NCBI GenBank assembly: GCA_947500435.1
Contig: CANMRV010000006.1
Span: forward strand, 186,001 to 250,000
Reading direction: 5' to 3'
DNA from: an uncultured Flavobacteriaceae bacterium
GTDB taxonomy: Bacteria; Bacteroidota; Bacteroidia; Flavobacteriales; Flavobacteriaceae
DNA: 64,000 bases
Positions 26,458 to 34,382 of this stretch are shown here, piece after piece. A program made the position numbers and the translations under genes. How positions within the stretch are numbered: the stretch's first letter is position 1; each line of letters opens with the position of its first letter. The notes under the pieces are model-generated. The model worked only from the letters and a program-made list of their open reading frames with translations. It did no database searches and was not told where the DNA came from.

Positions 26458-27744
26458 ATGGGTTTAAAAAGTAAAATGCATGACTTAAAAATGAAGTATA
26501 AGGGCAAAAAGATGGCTCCCGCTATCAACGCTTTTCATACTTTTTTATATACCCCTGATGAGACAACGCATTCTGGTTCTCACGTACGTGGTGCTGATGA
26601 TTTAAAGCGTACCATGAATACGGTAATTATGGCCTTGGTTCCCGTTTTGTTGTTCTCTGTTTTCAATGCAGGGTATCAGCATTATTCAGCCATCAATGGT
26701 TTTCCAGAGAATTTCTCCTTGATGGAGCATTTCTTGACTTGGGATAACGCATGGATTGGTATCATCAAAATACTACCGTTACTCGCAGTTTCATACGGAG
26801 TTGGACTTTTAGTAGAATTCATATTTGCCGTAATAAAAGGTCACGAAGTAGAAGAAGGGTATTTGGTTACTGGAATTTTAGTCCCTTTAATTGTCCCAAT
26901 AGACACACCACTTTGGATGTTGGCAGTAGCCGTTGTTTTCGGCGTAGTAATCGGAAAAGAAGTTTTTGGAGGTACAGGAATGAATATCTTAAATCCTGCT
27001 TTGACCATACGTGCTTTCTTGTTTTTCGCTTACCCAACATGGATGAGTGGTGATAAAGTTTGGGTACACGAAGCGCGCGAACGCTCGGAAGCTATTTTAG
27101 CAGGCGCTTCAAATATAGATGCCATTTCAGGTGAAACAGTTCTTGGATACCTGGCGCAGAACAATGGGGCTGCCATGGAAGCCAAATATACTGTGATGGA
27201 TATGTTCTACGGATTTATTCCGGGTTCAGTTGGTGAAACACCGACATTGTTAATCCTTTTAGGCGGGCTCTTTTTAATCTTTAGTAAAATAGCTAGTTGG
27301 AGAATCATGCTAAGTGCCGTTTTAGGTTCTTTGGTAATGGGATTCATGTTCAACCAAGTAGTCGAAATGGGATGGATCACTGAAACAAGTAAGTTCTACG
27401 GACTCATGAATTTTGAATTCTGGAAACATTTAATCGTTGGTGGTCTGGCTTTTGGTATCGTCTATATGGCAACCGACCCTGTAACAGGTGCCCAGACCAA
27501 TCGTGGAAAATGGATTTACGGTTTCTTTATAGGATTCCTTTCCGTAATGATTCGCGTGTTCAATCCAGCATATCCAGAAGGGGTTTTCTTAGCTATCCTT
27601 TTGATGAACGTATTTGCTCCGACCATTGATCACTATGTAATCCGTGGAAACGTAAAAAGAAGAATGAAAAGATTAGAAAATGCTGTTATCCATCCAAAAG
27701 ATTCAGATGGTAAAGCAGCAGAACTTCAAGCAGAAACAGTTTAG
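26458..27744 (+). CDS. nqrB: Na+-translocating NADH:quinone reductase subunit B
   Basis: NqrB is the large membrane subunit that carries covalent FMN and riboflavin and forms part of the Na+ path. The protein has 428 residues with about ten membrane helices. Recognisable segments: ADDLKRTMNTVIMALVPVL, GKEVFGGTGMNILNPALTIR, and FGIVYMATDPVTGAQTNRGK. The FMN-attachment threonine is Thr227 in DAISGETVLG. The usual motif is (S/T/A)GAT, so Glu226 replaces the Ala. It lies 3 bp after nqrA and 2 bp before nqrC. Confidence 0.96.
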   Translation: MGLKSKMHDLKMKYKGKKMAPAINAFHTFLYTPDETTHSGSHVRGADDLKRTMNTVIMALVPVLLFSVFNAGYQHYSAINGFPENFSLMEHFLTWDNAWIGIIKILPLLAVSYGVGLLVEFIFAVIKGHEVEEGYLVTGILVPLIVPIDTPLWMLAVAVVFGVVIGKEVFGGTGMNILNPALTIRAFLFFAYPTWMSGDKVWVHEARERSEAILAGASNIDAISGETVLGYLAQNNGAAMEAKYTVMDMFYGFIPGSVGETPTLLILLGGLFLIFSKIASWRIMLSAVLGSLVMGFMFNQVVEMGWITETSKFYGLMNFEFWKHLIVGGLAFGIVYMATDPVTGAQTNRGKWIYGFFIGFLSVMIRVFNPAYPEGVFLAILLMNVFAPTIDHYVIRGNVKRRMKRLENAVIHPKDSDGKAAELQAETV

Positions 27745-27746
27745 TT

Positions 27747-28499
27747 ATGGCAATTGATACAGATAAAAATAGTTACACCGTAATTTTTGCAGCCGTAATG
27801 GTTGTCGTTGTTGGTTCTATATTAGCCTTCTTAGCTTCTGGTCTAAGGCCAAATATTCAAGAAAACGAACGTTTTGAAAAACAACAAAACATTCTTTACG
27901 CTATGGGTATCAATGAAAATGGCGATGATAAAGGAGCAGTAAACTTCATTCCTACCGACGTAGTCGAGGGTGAATTTGCAAATTATATAAAAGAACAATT
28001 GGTGATTGAAGGGGGTAAAACAACCGAGGATAAGGAAGCCTACTTAATTGACATGAAAAAACAATTGGCTGCGAAGAAAAAGGGACAGCCTTACAAGCTC
28101 CCGGTATTCATAGGAGAGAAAGACGGTAAGAAATTCTATATCATTCCAATGTACGGGAAAGGTCTTTGGGATGCCATCTGGGGCTTCGTTGCGTTAGATG
28201 ATTCTTTGACTGTTCAAGGTGTTTATTTTGACCACAAAGCTGAAACGCCAGGTTTGGGTGCAAATATTAAAATGCGCTATTTTATGGACGATTTCACTGG
28301 AGAGACCATTTTAAAAGGAACACAGTACGCAGGTATTTCGGTGGCCAAAGGAAATAACGATCCTTTGAACAAAGAAAAAACTGATAATGAAGTTGATGCC
28401 TTGGCTGGTGCTACGATTACCGGTAACGGGGTATCGGCAATGATCAAGGAGAGCGTAAACTTATACAAACCCTATTTAGAAACAATAAGAGTTAAGTAA
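27747..28499 (+). CDS. nqrC: Na+-translocating NADH:quinone reductase subunit C
   Basis: NqrC is a one-helix membrane protein carrying covalent FMN on its periplasmic domain. The protein has 250 residues. The N-terminal helix (YTVIFAAVMVVVVGSILAFL) is followed by a periplasmic FMN-bind domain (FYIIPMYGKGLWDAIWGFVA, FDHKAETPGLGANI). The flavinylation site is Thr223 in VDALAGATITGNGV, which fits the AGAT consensus read by ApbE. The apbE gene lies downstream in the same cluster. Confidence 0.96.
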   Translation: MAIDTDKNSYTVIFAAVMVVVVGSILAFLASGLRPNIQENERFEKQQNILYAMGINENGDDKGAVNFIPTDVVEGEFANYIKEQLVIEGGKTTEDKEAYLIDMKKQLAAKKKGQPYKLPVFIGEKDGKKFYIIPMYGKGLWDAIWGFVALDDSLTVQGVYFDHKAETPGLGANIKMRYFMDDFTGETILKGTQYAGISVAKGNNDPLNKEKTDNEVDALAGATITGNGVSAMIKESVNLYKPYLETIRVK

Positions 28500-28501
28500 T
28501 T

Positions 28502-29149
28502 ATGGGACTACTTTCAAAAAAAGATACCAATCTAATTTTAGATCCCCTTGCGGATAATAACCCAATCACGATTCAGGTTTTGGGTATCTGTTCTGCCCTG
28601 GCAATTACCGCTGAGCTAAAAGCCTCTTTGGTGATGGCTGTTTCAGTAATCTTCGTATTAGGCGTTGGTAACGTGGTTATTTCGTTAATGCGAAATATCA
28701 TTCCTTCAAAAATTCGAATTATTGTTCAGCTGATTGTTGTAGCAACACTTGTAATTATAGTAGATCAAGTTCTAAAAGCTTTTGCCTATGAACTGAGCAA
28801 AACGCTTGCTGTTTTCGTAGGACTTATTATCACCAACTGTATTATCATGGGACGATTTGAAGCCTTTGCTTTGGCAAACGGACCTTGGAAATCCTTTTTA
28901 GATGGAATTGGCAATGCTCTAGGTTACGGAGTTATTCTACTCATTGTAGGATTTTTTAGAGAGCTTCTAGGTTCCGGTACGTTGTTTGGAATTCCTGTAT
29001 TAGGTGATCCGATAGCAAAAACTGGATTGTATGCAACTGGTTACGAAAACAACGGATTTATGATTATTCCACCAGCAGCATTAATTGTGGTTGGAATTAT
29101 TATTTGGGTGCAACGTATGAAAAACCCTGCCTTGGTAGAAGAAAATTAA
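28502..29149 (+). CDS. nqrD: Na+-translocating NADH:quinone reductase subunit D
   Basis: The 215-residue integral membrane subunit has six predicted helices. Typical segments: ADNNPITIQVLGICSALAIT, IPSKIRIIVQLIVVATLVII, FVGLIITNCIIMGRFEAFAL (with the conserved Cys of the NqrD/NqrE iron-sulfur site) and GFFRELLGSGTLFGIPVL. NqrD and NqrE form a pseudo-symmetric pair in the membrane, binding a 2Fe-2S centre between them. It begins 2 bp after nqrC. Confidence 0.96.
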   Translation: MGLLSKKDTNLILDPLADNNPITIQVLGICSALAITAELKASLVMAVSVIFVLGVGNVVISLMRNIIPSKIRIIVQLIVVATLVIIVDQVLKAFAYELSKTLAVFVGLIITNCIIMGRFEAFALANGPWKSFLDGIGNALGYGVILLIVGFFRELLGSGTLFGIPVLGDPIAKTGLYATGYENNGFMIIPPAALIVVGIIIWVQRMKNPALVEEN

Positions 29150-29171
29150 TTAGCGTTTTAAGCTTAAAGTT

Positions 29172-29912
29172 ATGATGGAACATATTGAATTATTTTTTAA
29201 ATCCATTTTCATTGATAACATGGTTTTTGCCGTGTTCTTGGGAATGTGTTCTTACTTGGCGGTTTCTAAAAAAGTTGCCACTGCAGTAGGCTTAGGTGCT
29301 GCTGTAATTTTTGTTTTGGCGGTTACTGTGCCTCTAAACTGGTTGTTAGATAAGTATTTACTTCAGGATGGTGCGTTGGTCTGGTTAGGAGAAGAATATG
29401 CGGATTATAACCTAGGTTTCCTTTCATTTATTCTCTTCATTGCTACCATTGCAACGATGGTTCAATTGGTTGAGATTGTCGTAGAGAAGTTCTCCCCGTC
29501 GCTTTATAATTCCCTTGGGATATTTTTACCGCTTATTGCTGTAAACTGCGCCATTTTAGGAGGTTCTTTATTTATGCAAGCAAGAGAGATTGAGACTTTA
29601 GGATTAGCATTGAATTACGGTGTGAGTTCAGGTATCGGTTGGTTTTTAGCGATTTTGGCTATTGCGGCAATCCGTGAGAAGATTAGATATTCAAATGTAC
29701 CCGCTCCTTTGAGAGGATTGGGAATTACATTTATTATTACAGGGTTGATGGGTATCGGTTTCCAGAGTTTTGGGGGAATGTTGACTGGTGGTGATGAAGC
29801 TCCCGCTGAGGTTGAGGATACAGCAGTACAAACAATCGAAGTGGAGAAAAAAGAAGATTTAAAAGAAATCGATGGAAAAGAGGTTTCTTATAACGATGCA
29901 ATAAACAAGTAG
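29172..29912 (+). CDS. nqrE: Na+-translocating NADH:quinone reductase subunit E, with C-terminal tail
   Basis: This is the membrane partner of NqrD. It shows MCSYLAVSKKVATAVGLGAA with the conserved Cys, FLPLIAVNCAILGGSLFMQ with the second Cys, and FIITGLMGIGFQSFGGM closing the membrane domain. The total length is 246 residues, while the classical protein ends near residue 200. The extra 45 or so residues are hydrophilic and charged (EAPAEVEDTAVQTIEVEKKE, then DLKEIDGKEVSYNDAINK), probably a flexible tail. It starts 22 bp after nqrD and ends 2 bp before nqrF. Confidence 0.95.
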   Translation: MMEHIELFFKSIFIDNMVFAVFLGMCSYLAVSKKVATAVGLGAAVIFVLAVTVPLNWLLDKYLLQDGALVWLGEEYADYNLGFLSFILFIATIATMVQLVEIVVEKFSPSLYNSLGIFLPLIAVNCAILGGSLFMQAREIETLGLALNYGVSSGIGWFLAILAIAAIREKIRYSNVPAPLRGLGITFIITGLMGIGFQSFGGMLTGGDEAPAEVEDTAVQTIEVEKKEDLKEIDGKEVSYNDAINK

Positions 29913-29914
29913 TT

Positions 29915-31225
29915 ATGATATTTTTAGTTGCAAGCACTGGCGGAACAATACTAATTACAGTAGTAGCATTTTTATTGATTTTAATGCTATTGGTGGCTGG
30001 TTTACTATTTACGAAGCAAAAACTTTCTCCATCAGGACCAGTAACGGTCACAATCAACGGTGAAAAGAAGATTGAAGTAAGTTCAGGAAGCTCACTGCTT
30101 ACCACTTTGGGAAATCAAAAAGTATTCTTGCCTTCTGCTTGCGGAGGAGGTGGAACTTGTATCCAGTGTGAGTGCCATGTTCTATCTGGAGGTGGTGAAG
30201 CACTTCCAACGGAGACACCTCACTTTTCTAAAAGAGAATTAAATCAGGGCGCGCGTTTAGCATGTCAAGTGAAAGTAAAGCAGGATATGGAGATTACCAT
30301 TCCTGAAGAAGTATTCGGAATCAAAAAATGGCCCGCAAAGGTGGTTCGTAATTATAATGTCGCATCTTTTATCAAGGAGTTTGTTGTTGAGATTCCTGAG
30401 GATATGGGTTACAAAGCTGGGGGATATATTCAAATCGAAATTCCGCAATGTGAAGTTAAATTCGCTGACATGGATATCACAGCGCACCCAGAAGAGCATG
30501 ACACTCCAGATAAATTCCAAGCAGAATGGGATAAGTTCAATCTGTGGCCTTTGGTGATGAAAAATCCTGAAACGGTTGAAAGGGCATATTCAATGGCTTC
30601 TTTTCCTGCAGAAGGAAGAGAGATTATGTTGAATGTACGTATTGCAACGCCACCATGGGATCGTTCAAAAAACGGTTGGATGGACGTTAACCCCGGGGTT
30701 GCTTCTTCTTACATCTTCGGATTAAAAGAAGGAGATGATGTTGTGATTTCAGGCCCTTATGGTGAATTCTTCATCAATGATTCTGATTCAGAAATGTTGT
30801 ACGTGGGTGGTGGTGCTGGGATGGCCCCGATGCGCTCACACTTGTATCACTTGTTCAAAACATTAAAAACAAATAGAAAGGTAACATACTGGTACGGAGG
30901 TCGTTCTAAAAGAGAATTGTTTTACTTAGAGCACTTTTACGAGTTAGAAAAGGAGTTTCCAAACTTCAAATTTTACTTGGCACTTTCTGAGCCGGCGGAA
31001 GAAGATAATTGGAAGGTTAAAGAGAATGTAGGCGCTCCTGGAGATGGTTTTGTAGGTTTCATACATAATTGTGTAATCGACAACTATTTGAACCATCATG
31101 AGTCTCCTGAGGATATTGAATTGTATTTCTGTGGGCCACCATTGATGAACAAAGCGGTACAGAAAATGGGCGAGGATTTCGGAATTCCAGATGAGCATAT
31201 CCGATTCGATGATTTTGGAGGATAA
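29915..31225 (+). CDS. nqrF: Na+-translocating NADH:quinone reductase subunit F
   Basis: NqrF is the NADH dehydrogenase subunit where electrons enter NQR. The 436-residue protein has one N-terminal membrane helix. A 2Fe-2S domain follows with Cys76, Cys82, Cys85 and Cys117 (SACGGGGTCIQC, LACQ). The FAD domain shows RAYSMAS, and the NADH domain shows LYVGGGAGMAPMRSHLYHLF. The ending CGPPLMNKAVQKMGEDFG ... FDDFGG is standard. It is the last core nqr gene. An intrinsic terminator follows at 31289-31317, although apbE and a small gene continue on the same strand. Confidence 0.97.
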   Translation: MIFLVASTGGTILITVVAFLLILMLLVAGLLFTKQKLSPSGPVTVTINGEKKIEVSSGSSLLTTLGNQKVFLPSACGGGGTCIQCECHVLSGGGEALPTETPHFSKRELNQGARLACQVKVKQDMEITIPEEVFGIKKWPAKVVRNYNVASFIKEFVVEIPEDMGYKAGGYIQIEIPQCEVKFADMDITAHPEEHDTPDKFQAEWDKFNLWPLVMKNPETVERAYSMASFPAEGREIMLNVRIATPPWDRSKNGWMDVNPGVASSYIFGLKEGDDVVISGPYGEFFINDSDSEMLYVGGGAGMAPMRSHLYHLFKTLKTNRKVTYWYGGRSKRELFYLEHFYELEKEFPNFKFYLALSEPAEEDNWKVKENVGAPGDGFVGFIHNCVIDNYLNHHESPEDIELYFCGPPLMNKAVQKMGEDFGIPDEHIRFDDFGG

Positions 31226-31250
31226 TCGAAAAGTCAAATAAATTCGAAAT

Positions 31251-31275
31251 GTCATGCTGAGCTTGTCGAAGCACT
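31251..31275. repeat. Possible dispersed intergenic repeat, single copy here
   Basis: The segment GTCATGCTGAGCTTGTCGAA plus GCACT, just after nqrF, looks like a short sequence I recall as recurring between genes in many bacterial genomes, including flavobacteria. Only one copy was seen in the window, so the repeat status rests on recall rather than on this sequence. Confidence 0.35.
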
Positions 31276-31288
31276 GGAATACAAAATC

Positions 31289-31317
31289 AAACCGATAGCC
31301 AGCCTATCGGTTTTTTT
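31289..31317 (+). terminator. Terminator of nqrABCDEF
   Basis: AAACCGATAG and CTATCGGTTT pair as a 10-bp stem around a CCAGC loop and are followed by T residues. It lies about 65 bp after the nqrF stop. Confidence 0.8.
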
Positions 31318-31329
31318 ATAATAGTAGTT

Positions 31330-31340
31330 CCCCCCCCCCC
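31330..31340. repeat. Homopolymer tract of 11 C
   Basis: Eleven consecutive C residues stand in otherwise A+T-rich DNA, 36 bp upstream of the small conserved gene at 31377. Such tracts can slip in replication and change promoter spacing. They are also prone to sequencing error. Confidence 0.7.
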
Positions 31341-31376
31341 TAACAAGGAGGGATTGGGATTAAGGGAGGTATAAAA

Positions 31377-31739
31377 ATGCAACCACTAACAGAACAAGAA
31401 CTTCATAACCTCGCAATGAATATCGTTGGAAAACGATTGGAAGAAGCTGGGTATGAATTTTTAGCCGTGAACAGCGAGTTGAAAAAGAACCCGCAGTTCG
31501 TTTGCACCAAGGATAAAAAAATGAGCTTCATTGTGGTAAAAGGAATCGAATATCCTGCGGATCCAAAGGATATCGAGTTCTTTAGAGCTGATTTGAATAA
31601 GATGAGAGATCACGCTTTAAAGTTCGAAGCAGAAACTTTTTACGCTGGAGTTGGTTTGGTAAATGCCTCCGATTACAATTTACCGGTTTATCTAAACGAA
31701 GAATATATAGTTGATTATGATGGACTGGTTAAAATATAA
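31377..31739 (+). CDS. Small conserved protein of the nqr-apbE cluster
   Basis: The 120-residue soluble protein starts MQPLTEQELHNLAMNIVGKR and has no signal peptide. It looks like a compact alpha/beta domain (FVCTKDKKMSFIVVKGIEYP, FYAGVGLVNASDYNLPVYLN). I recall such proteins labelled 'NADH-quinone reductase subunit F' in flavobacterial genomes, apparently from position alone. It has one cysteine, no iron-sulfur motif, no FAD motif and no NADH site, so that label is not supported. Its end overlaps the apbE start. It could be an assembly or accessory factor for NQR. Confidence 0.75.
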   Translation: MQPLTEQELHNLAMNIVGKRLEEAGYEFLAVNSELKKNPQFVCTKDKKMSFIVVKGIEYPADPKDIEFFRADLNKMRDHALKFEAETFYAGVGLVNASDYNLPVYLNEEYIVDYDGLVKI

Positions 31740-32754
31740 TTGTCTTTCCCGTTTAGGCGGGAATCTGTTGGTTCTTTGCATAGGTTTTCTTTTAAGTTCA
31801 TGTATCCAAAAAGAACCCAAAATCTTCAAGAACCAAAACATTGGAGGGGCATTGGGTACTTCCTATAGTATTATCTATTTAGCGGATAAGGAACTGGATT
31901 ATCAAAGTGAAATCGATTCCGTATTTGCAGCAGTCAACAAATCAATGTCGACTTATATTCCTGATTCAGATATTTCGAAAATAAATGAAGGGGATTCAAC
32001 GGTTGTAGTTGATGAAATGTTTCAAGAAGTATTTCAACTTTCCAAAGAAATATACTTAAAGACAGATGGTTATTTCGACCCAACCGTTGGAACTTTGGTA
32101 AACGCATGGGGTTTTGGTCCTGGAAAACAAATTTTGCTAGACAGCACTCGGGTAGATAGCTTGATGAAGTTTGTGGGATTTGATAAAGTCTCATTAACTC
32201 CTGAAAAAACTATCCAAAAGAAAAATTCAAATATCCACTTTGATTTTAATGCCATTGCCAAGGGCTATGCTATCGACCGTTTAGCAGTGTTAATGGATGG
32301 AAAAGAAATTCAAAATTATCTTGTGGAAGTGGGAGGTGAGCTAGTGGCAAGGGGTGAGAATGCTTTAGGTAAAAGGCCATGGGGTGTTGGTGTTCAAGAC
32401 CCCGAAGCTGAACGAGCAAAAGTTTCAATCCAACTAAAAAATAGAGCTATGGCATCTTCCGGCAATTACCGTAAGTTCAGAGTAGATTCCATAACCGGAA
32501 AAAAATATGTTCATACTGTGAATCCAAAAACCGGATTCACAAAAAATGGAAATACCTTGGGAGTAAATATTTTGGCGAATACTTGTGCGGAGGCGGATGC
32601 TTATGCAACTGCTTTTATGGCAATGGATATTAAATCAGCATTAGAGTTTTTGGAAAACCAAGAAGGCTTAGATGCTTATATCATCTATCTTGATGAATTA
32701 GGCGAAGTCAAAGAATTTATGACGGAAGGATTTAGAGAGGCGGTAATGGAATAG
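31717..32754 (+). CDS. apbE: FAD:protein FMN transferase ApbE, lipoprotein type
   Basis: ApbE uses FAD to attach FMN to threonines of NqrB and NqrC, so its place after nqr is functional. The protein has 345 residues from the ATG at 31717 (31720 is equally possible; both overlap the preceding gene). A lipoprotein signal ends FLLSSC. Family motifs: GTSYSIIY, STYIPDSDISKINEGD, YFDPTVGTLVNAWGFGPG, HFDFNAIAKGYAIDRLA, YLVEVGGELVARG, VHTVNPKTGFTKN and the metal-site region CAEADAYATAFMAM. Confidence 0.96.
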   Translation: MMDWLKYNCLSRLGGNLLVLCIGFLLSSCIQKEPKIFKNQNIGGALGTSYSIIYLADKELDYQSEIDSVFAAVNKSMSTYIPDSDISKINEGDSTVVVDEMFQEVFQLSKEIYLKTDGYFDPTVGTLVNAWGFGPGKQILLDSTRVDSLMKFVGFDKVSLTPEKTIQKKNSNIHFDFNAIAKGYAIDRLAVLMDGKEIQNYLVEVGGELVARGENALGKRPWGVGVQDPEAERAKVSIQLKNRAMASSGNYRKFRVDSITGKKYVHTVNPKTGFTKNGNTLGVNILANTCAEADAYATAFMAMDIKSALEFLENQEGLDAYIIYLDELGEVKEFMTEGFREAVME

Positions 32755-33519
32755 TTATTTTCTAACCAAAGGAATTATCTCACCCTTAGCTAAGCGATAT
32801 TTGTCAATTTCAACAGAACCCAATTCAGCGGTATAATCTACTTCTTCAACAGTAAAGCCAATACTTCTCAACTTGTCAAAATAATCTCTGCCATAAATAC
32901 GTACATGGTCATACTGTCCAAAGATTTTTGCACGTTCTTTTTTGTCGGTTATAGTATCGTCTTCAAAAGTAGTTTCTCGTTTCAAGTCCTGAGGAATCTG
33001 AAAAACCCCCCATCCACCCGGTCTTAAAATACGATAGAGTTCCTGCATGGCTTTAGTGTCATCAGGAATATGTTCCAATACATGATTGCAAAAAATAACA
33101 TCAAAAGAGTCATCCTCAAATGGAAGATTACAGATATCGGCTTTGACATCTGCTAAAGGAGAATTTAAGTCGGTCGTGGTATAGTCTAAGTTTTTCAATT
33201 TTCTAAACCTTTTATAAAAGGCTTGTTCAGGAGCGAAGTGCAACATTTTTAGAGGAGCTGTAAACAAATCGGTTCTATTTTTCAAATACAACCAAAGTAC
33301 GCGATGCCTTTCTAGAGAAAGGGTGTAAGGAGCTAAAACGTTTTCTCTTGGGTCTTCATAACCATAAGGCAAGAAACTTTTAAAGCCTCTTCCATCTATA
33401 GGGTCCACGTGCTTATTGCCTCGCATTGAAAATGCTAGGACAGGTCTAACCAAATAACTGAGCTTAATTAATAGAGGTCTGGGTACGGTATTAAGGATGT
33501 ATTTAAATAGTTTCTTCAT
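32755..33519 (-). CDS. Class I SAM-dependent methyltransferase
   Basis: The 254-residue protein has an N-terminal helical or membrane-associating segment (KKLFKYILNTVPRPLLIKLS). A Methyltransferase-11 core follows: MLHFAPEQAFYKRFRKL in place of the usual glycine loop, DLNSPLADVKADICNLPFED, and FDVIFCNHVLEHIPDDTKAM, then LRPGGWGVFQIPQD. The 'HFAPE' form of motif I is typical of a group often found near glycan genes, but no glycan cluster is here. The substrate is unknown. It starts 11 bp after map and is probably co-transcribed with it; it converges on apbE with no gap. Confidence 0.87.
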   Translation of the reverse strand: MKKLFKYILNTVPRPLLIKLSYLVRPVLAFSMRGNKHVDPIDGRGFKSFLPYGYEDPRENVLAPYTLSLERHRVLWLYLKNRTDLFTAPLKMLHFAPEQAFYKRFRKLKNLDYTTTDLNSPLADVKADICNLPFEDDSFDVIFCNHVLEHIPDDTKAMQELYRILRPGGWGVFQIPQDLKRETTFEDDTITDKKERAKIFGQYDHVRIYGRDYFDKLRSIGFTVEEVDYTAELGSVEIDKYRLAKGEIIPLVRK

Positions 33520-33530
33520 CCTTTTGGAAA

Positions 33531-34349
33531 CTATAATTGAAGTTTCTTTTGACGGAATTCTTCTTCCTCGTCACTTTGAATTCCGAGCGCTTCATAAACA
33601 TATTGAAAAGTAGATAGCAACTCGGGTTTTCCATCTACTAAAGCCACGTTGTGTTCGAAGTGTGCGCTAGGTTTTCCATCTGCAGTGAGAATTGTCCAGC
33701 CGTCTTTCAGTTGTTTGATACGTCGGGTTCCCAAATTGGTCATTGGCTCAATGGCAACTACCATTCCTTCAATAAATTTCTTGCCTCTTCCTCTTTTTCC
33801 GTAATTGGGCATTTCAGGGTCTTCATGCATTTTACGACCCAATCCGTGACCAACCAATTCACGAACTACGCCATATCCATGATCTTCGGTAAACCTCTGA
33901 ATGGCATAGCCTACGTCACCCACTCGGTTTCCTTTTTTGAATTGACGAATACCAACATATAGGGATTCCTTAGTAATTTCAAGTAGTTTTTTGGTTTCTG
34001 GCGCTACCTCACCAACCTCAAAAGTATAGGCGTGATCTCCATAGAAATCATTCTTTAAAACACCACAGTCAATAGAGATAATATCACCTTCTAAAAGAGG
34101 TGTATCATTCGGAATACCGTGCACGACCTGCGCATTCGGACTCATGCAAAGTGAGTTGGGAAAGTCATACAGTCCTAAAAAACCTGGTACACCACCATGA
34201 TCTCTTATAAAGGTCTCTGCAAGTGCATCAAGATGTAATGTAGTTACCCCTGGTTTAACTTCTTTAGCCAACATCCCCAAGGTTTTGGAAACGATTAAGG
34301 CGCTTTCACGCATCAATTCTATTTCTTCAGCTGTTTTTACGATAATCAT
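33531..34349 (-). CDS. map: Type I methionine aminopeptidase
   Basis: This essential enzyme removes the initiator methionine from nascent proteins. The protein has 272 residues from the ATG at 34349; a TTG three codons upstream (34358) is ruled out by the promoter element at 34356-34363. All five metal ligands can be seen: Asp and Asp in SIDCGVLKNDFYGDHAYTF, His in GHGLGRKMHEDP, Glu in VAIEPMTN, and Glu in AHFEHNVALV. The substrate His is in VVHGIPND. No N-terminal zinc-finger extension is present, as expected for bacteria. Confidence 0.96.
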   Translation of the reverse strand: MIIVKTAEEIELMRESALIVSKTLGMLAKEVKPGVTTLHLDALAETFIRDHGGVPGFLGLYDFPNSLCMSPNAQVVHGIPNDTPLLEGDIISIDCGVLKNDFYGDHAYTFEVGEVAPETKKLLEITKESLYVGIRQFKKGNRVGDVGYAIQRFTEDHGYGVVRELVGHGLGRKMHEDPEMPNYGKRGRGKKFIEGMVVAIEPMTNLGTRRIKQLKDGWTILTADGKPSAHFEHNVALVDGKPELLSTFQYVYEALGIQSDEEEEFRQKKLQL

Positions 34350-34355
34350 AGTCGG

Positions 34356-34363
34356 CAAAGGTA
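34356..34363 (-). promoter_or_regulatory. -7 promoter element of map, nearly leaderless
   Basis: TACCTTTG on the minus strand ends only 6 nt before the ATG at 34349. If used, the mRNA would have almost no leader. It decides the ATG over the TTG at 34358. Confidence 0.5.
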
Positions 34364-34382
34364 AAGTTTTTGGGAGAAATGC

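Noticed and set aside
31377..31739. Calling this gene an NqrF subunit
   Set aside because: It has no 2Fe-2S cysteines, FAD motif or NADH motif, and a full-length nqrF is present just upstream.
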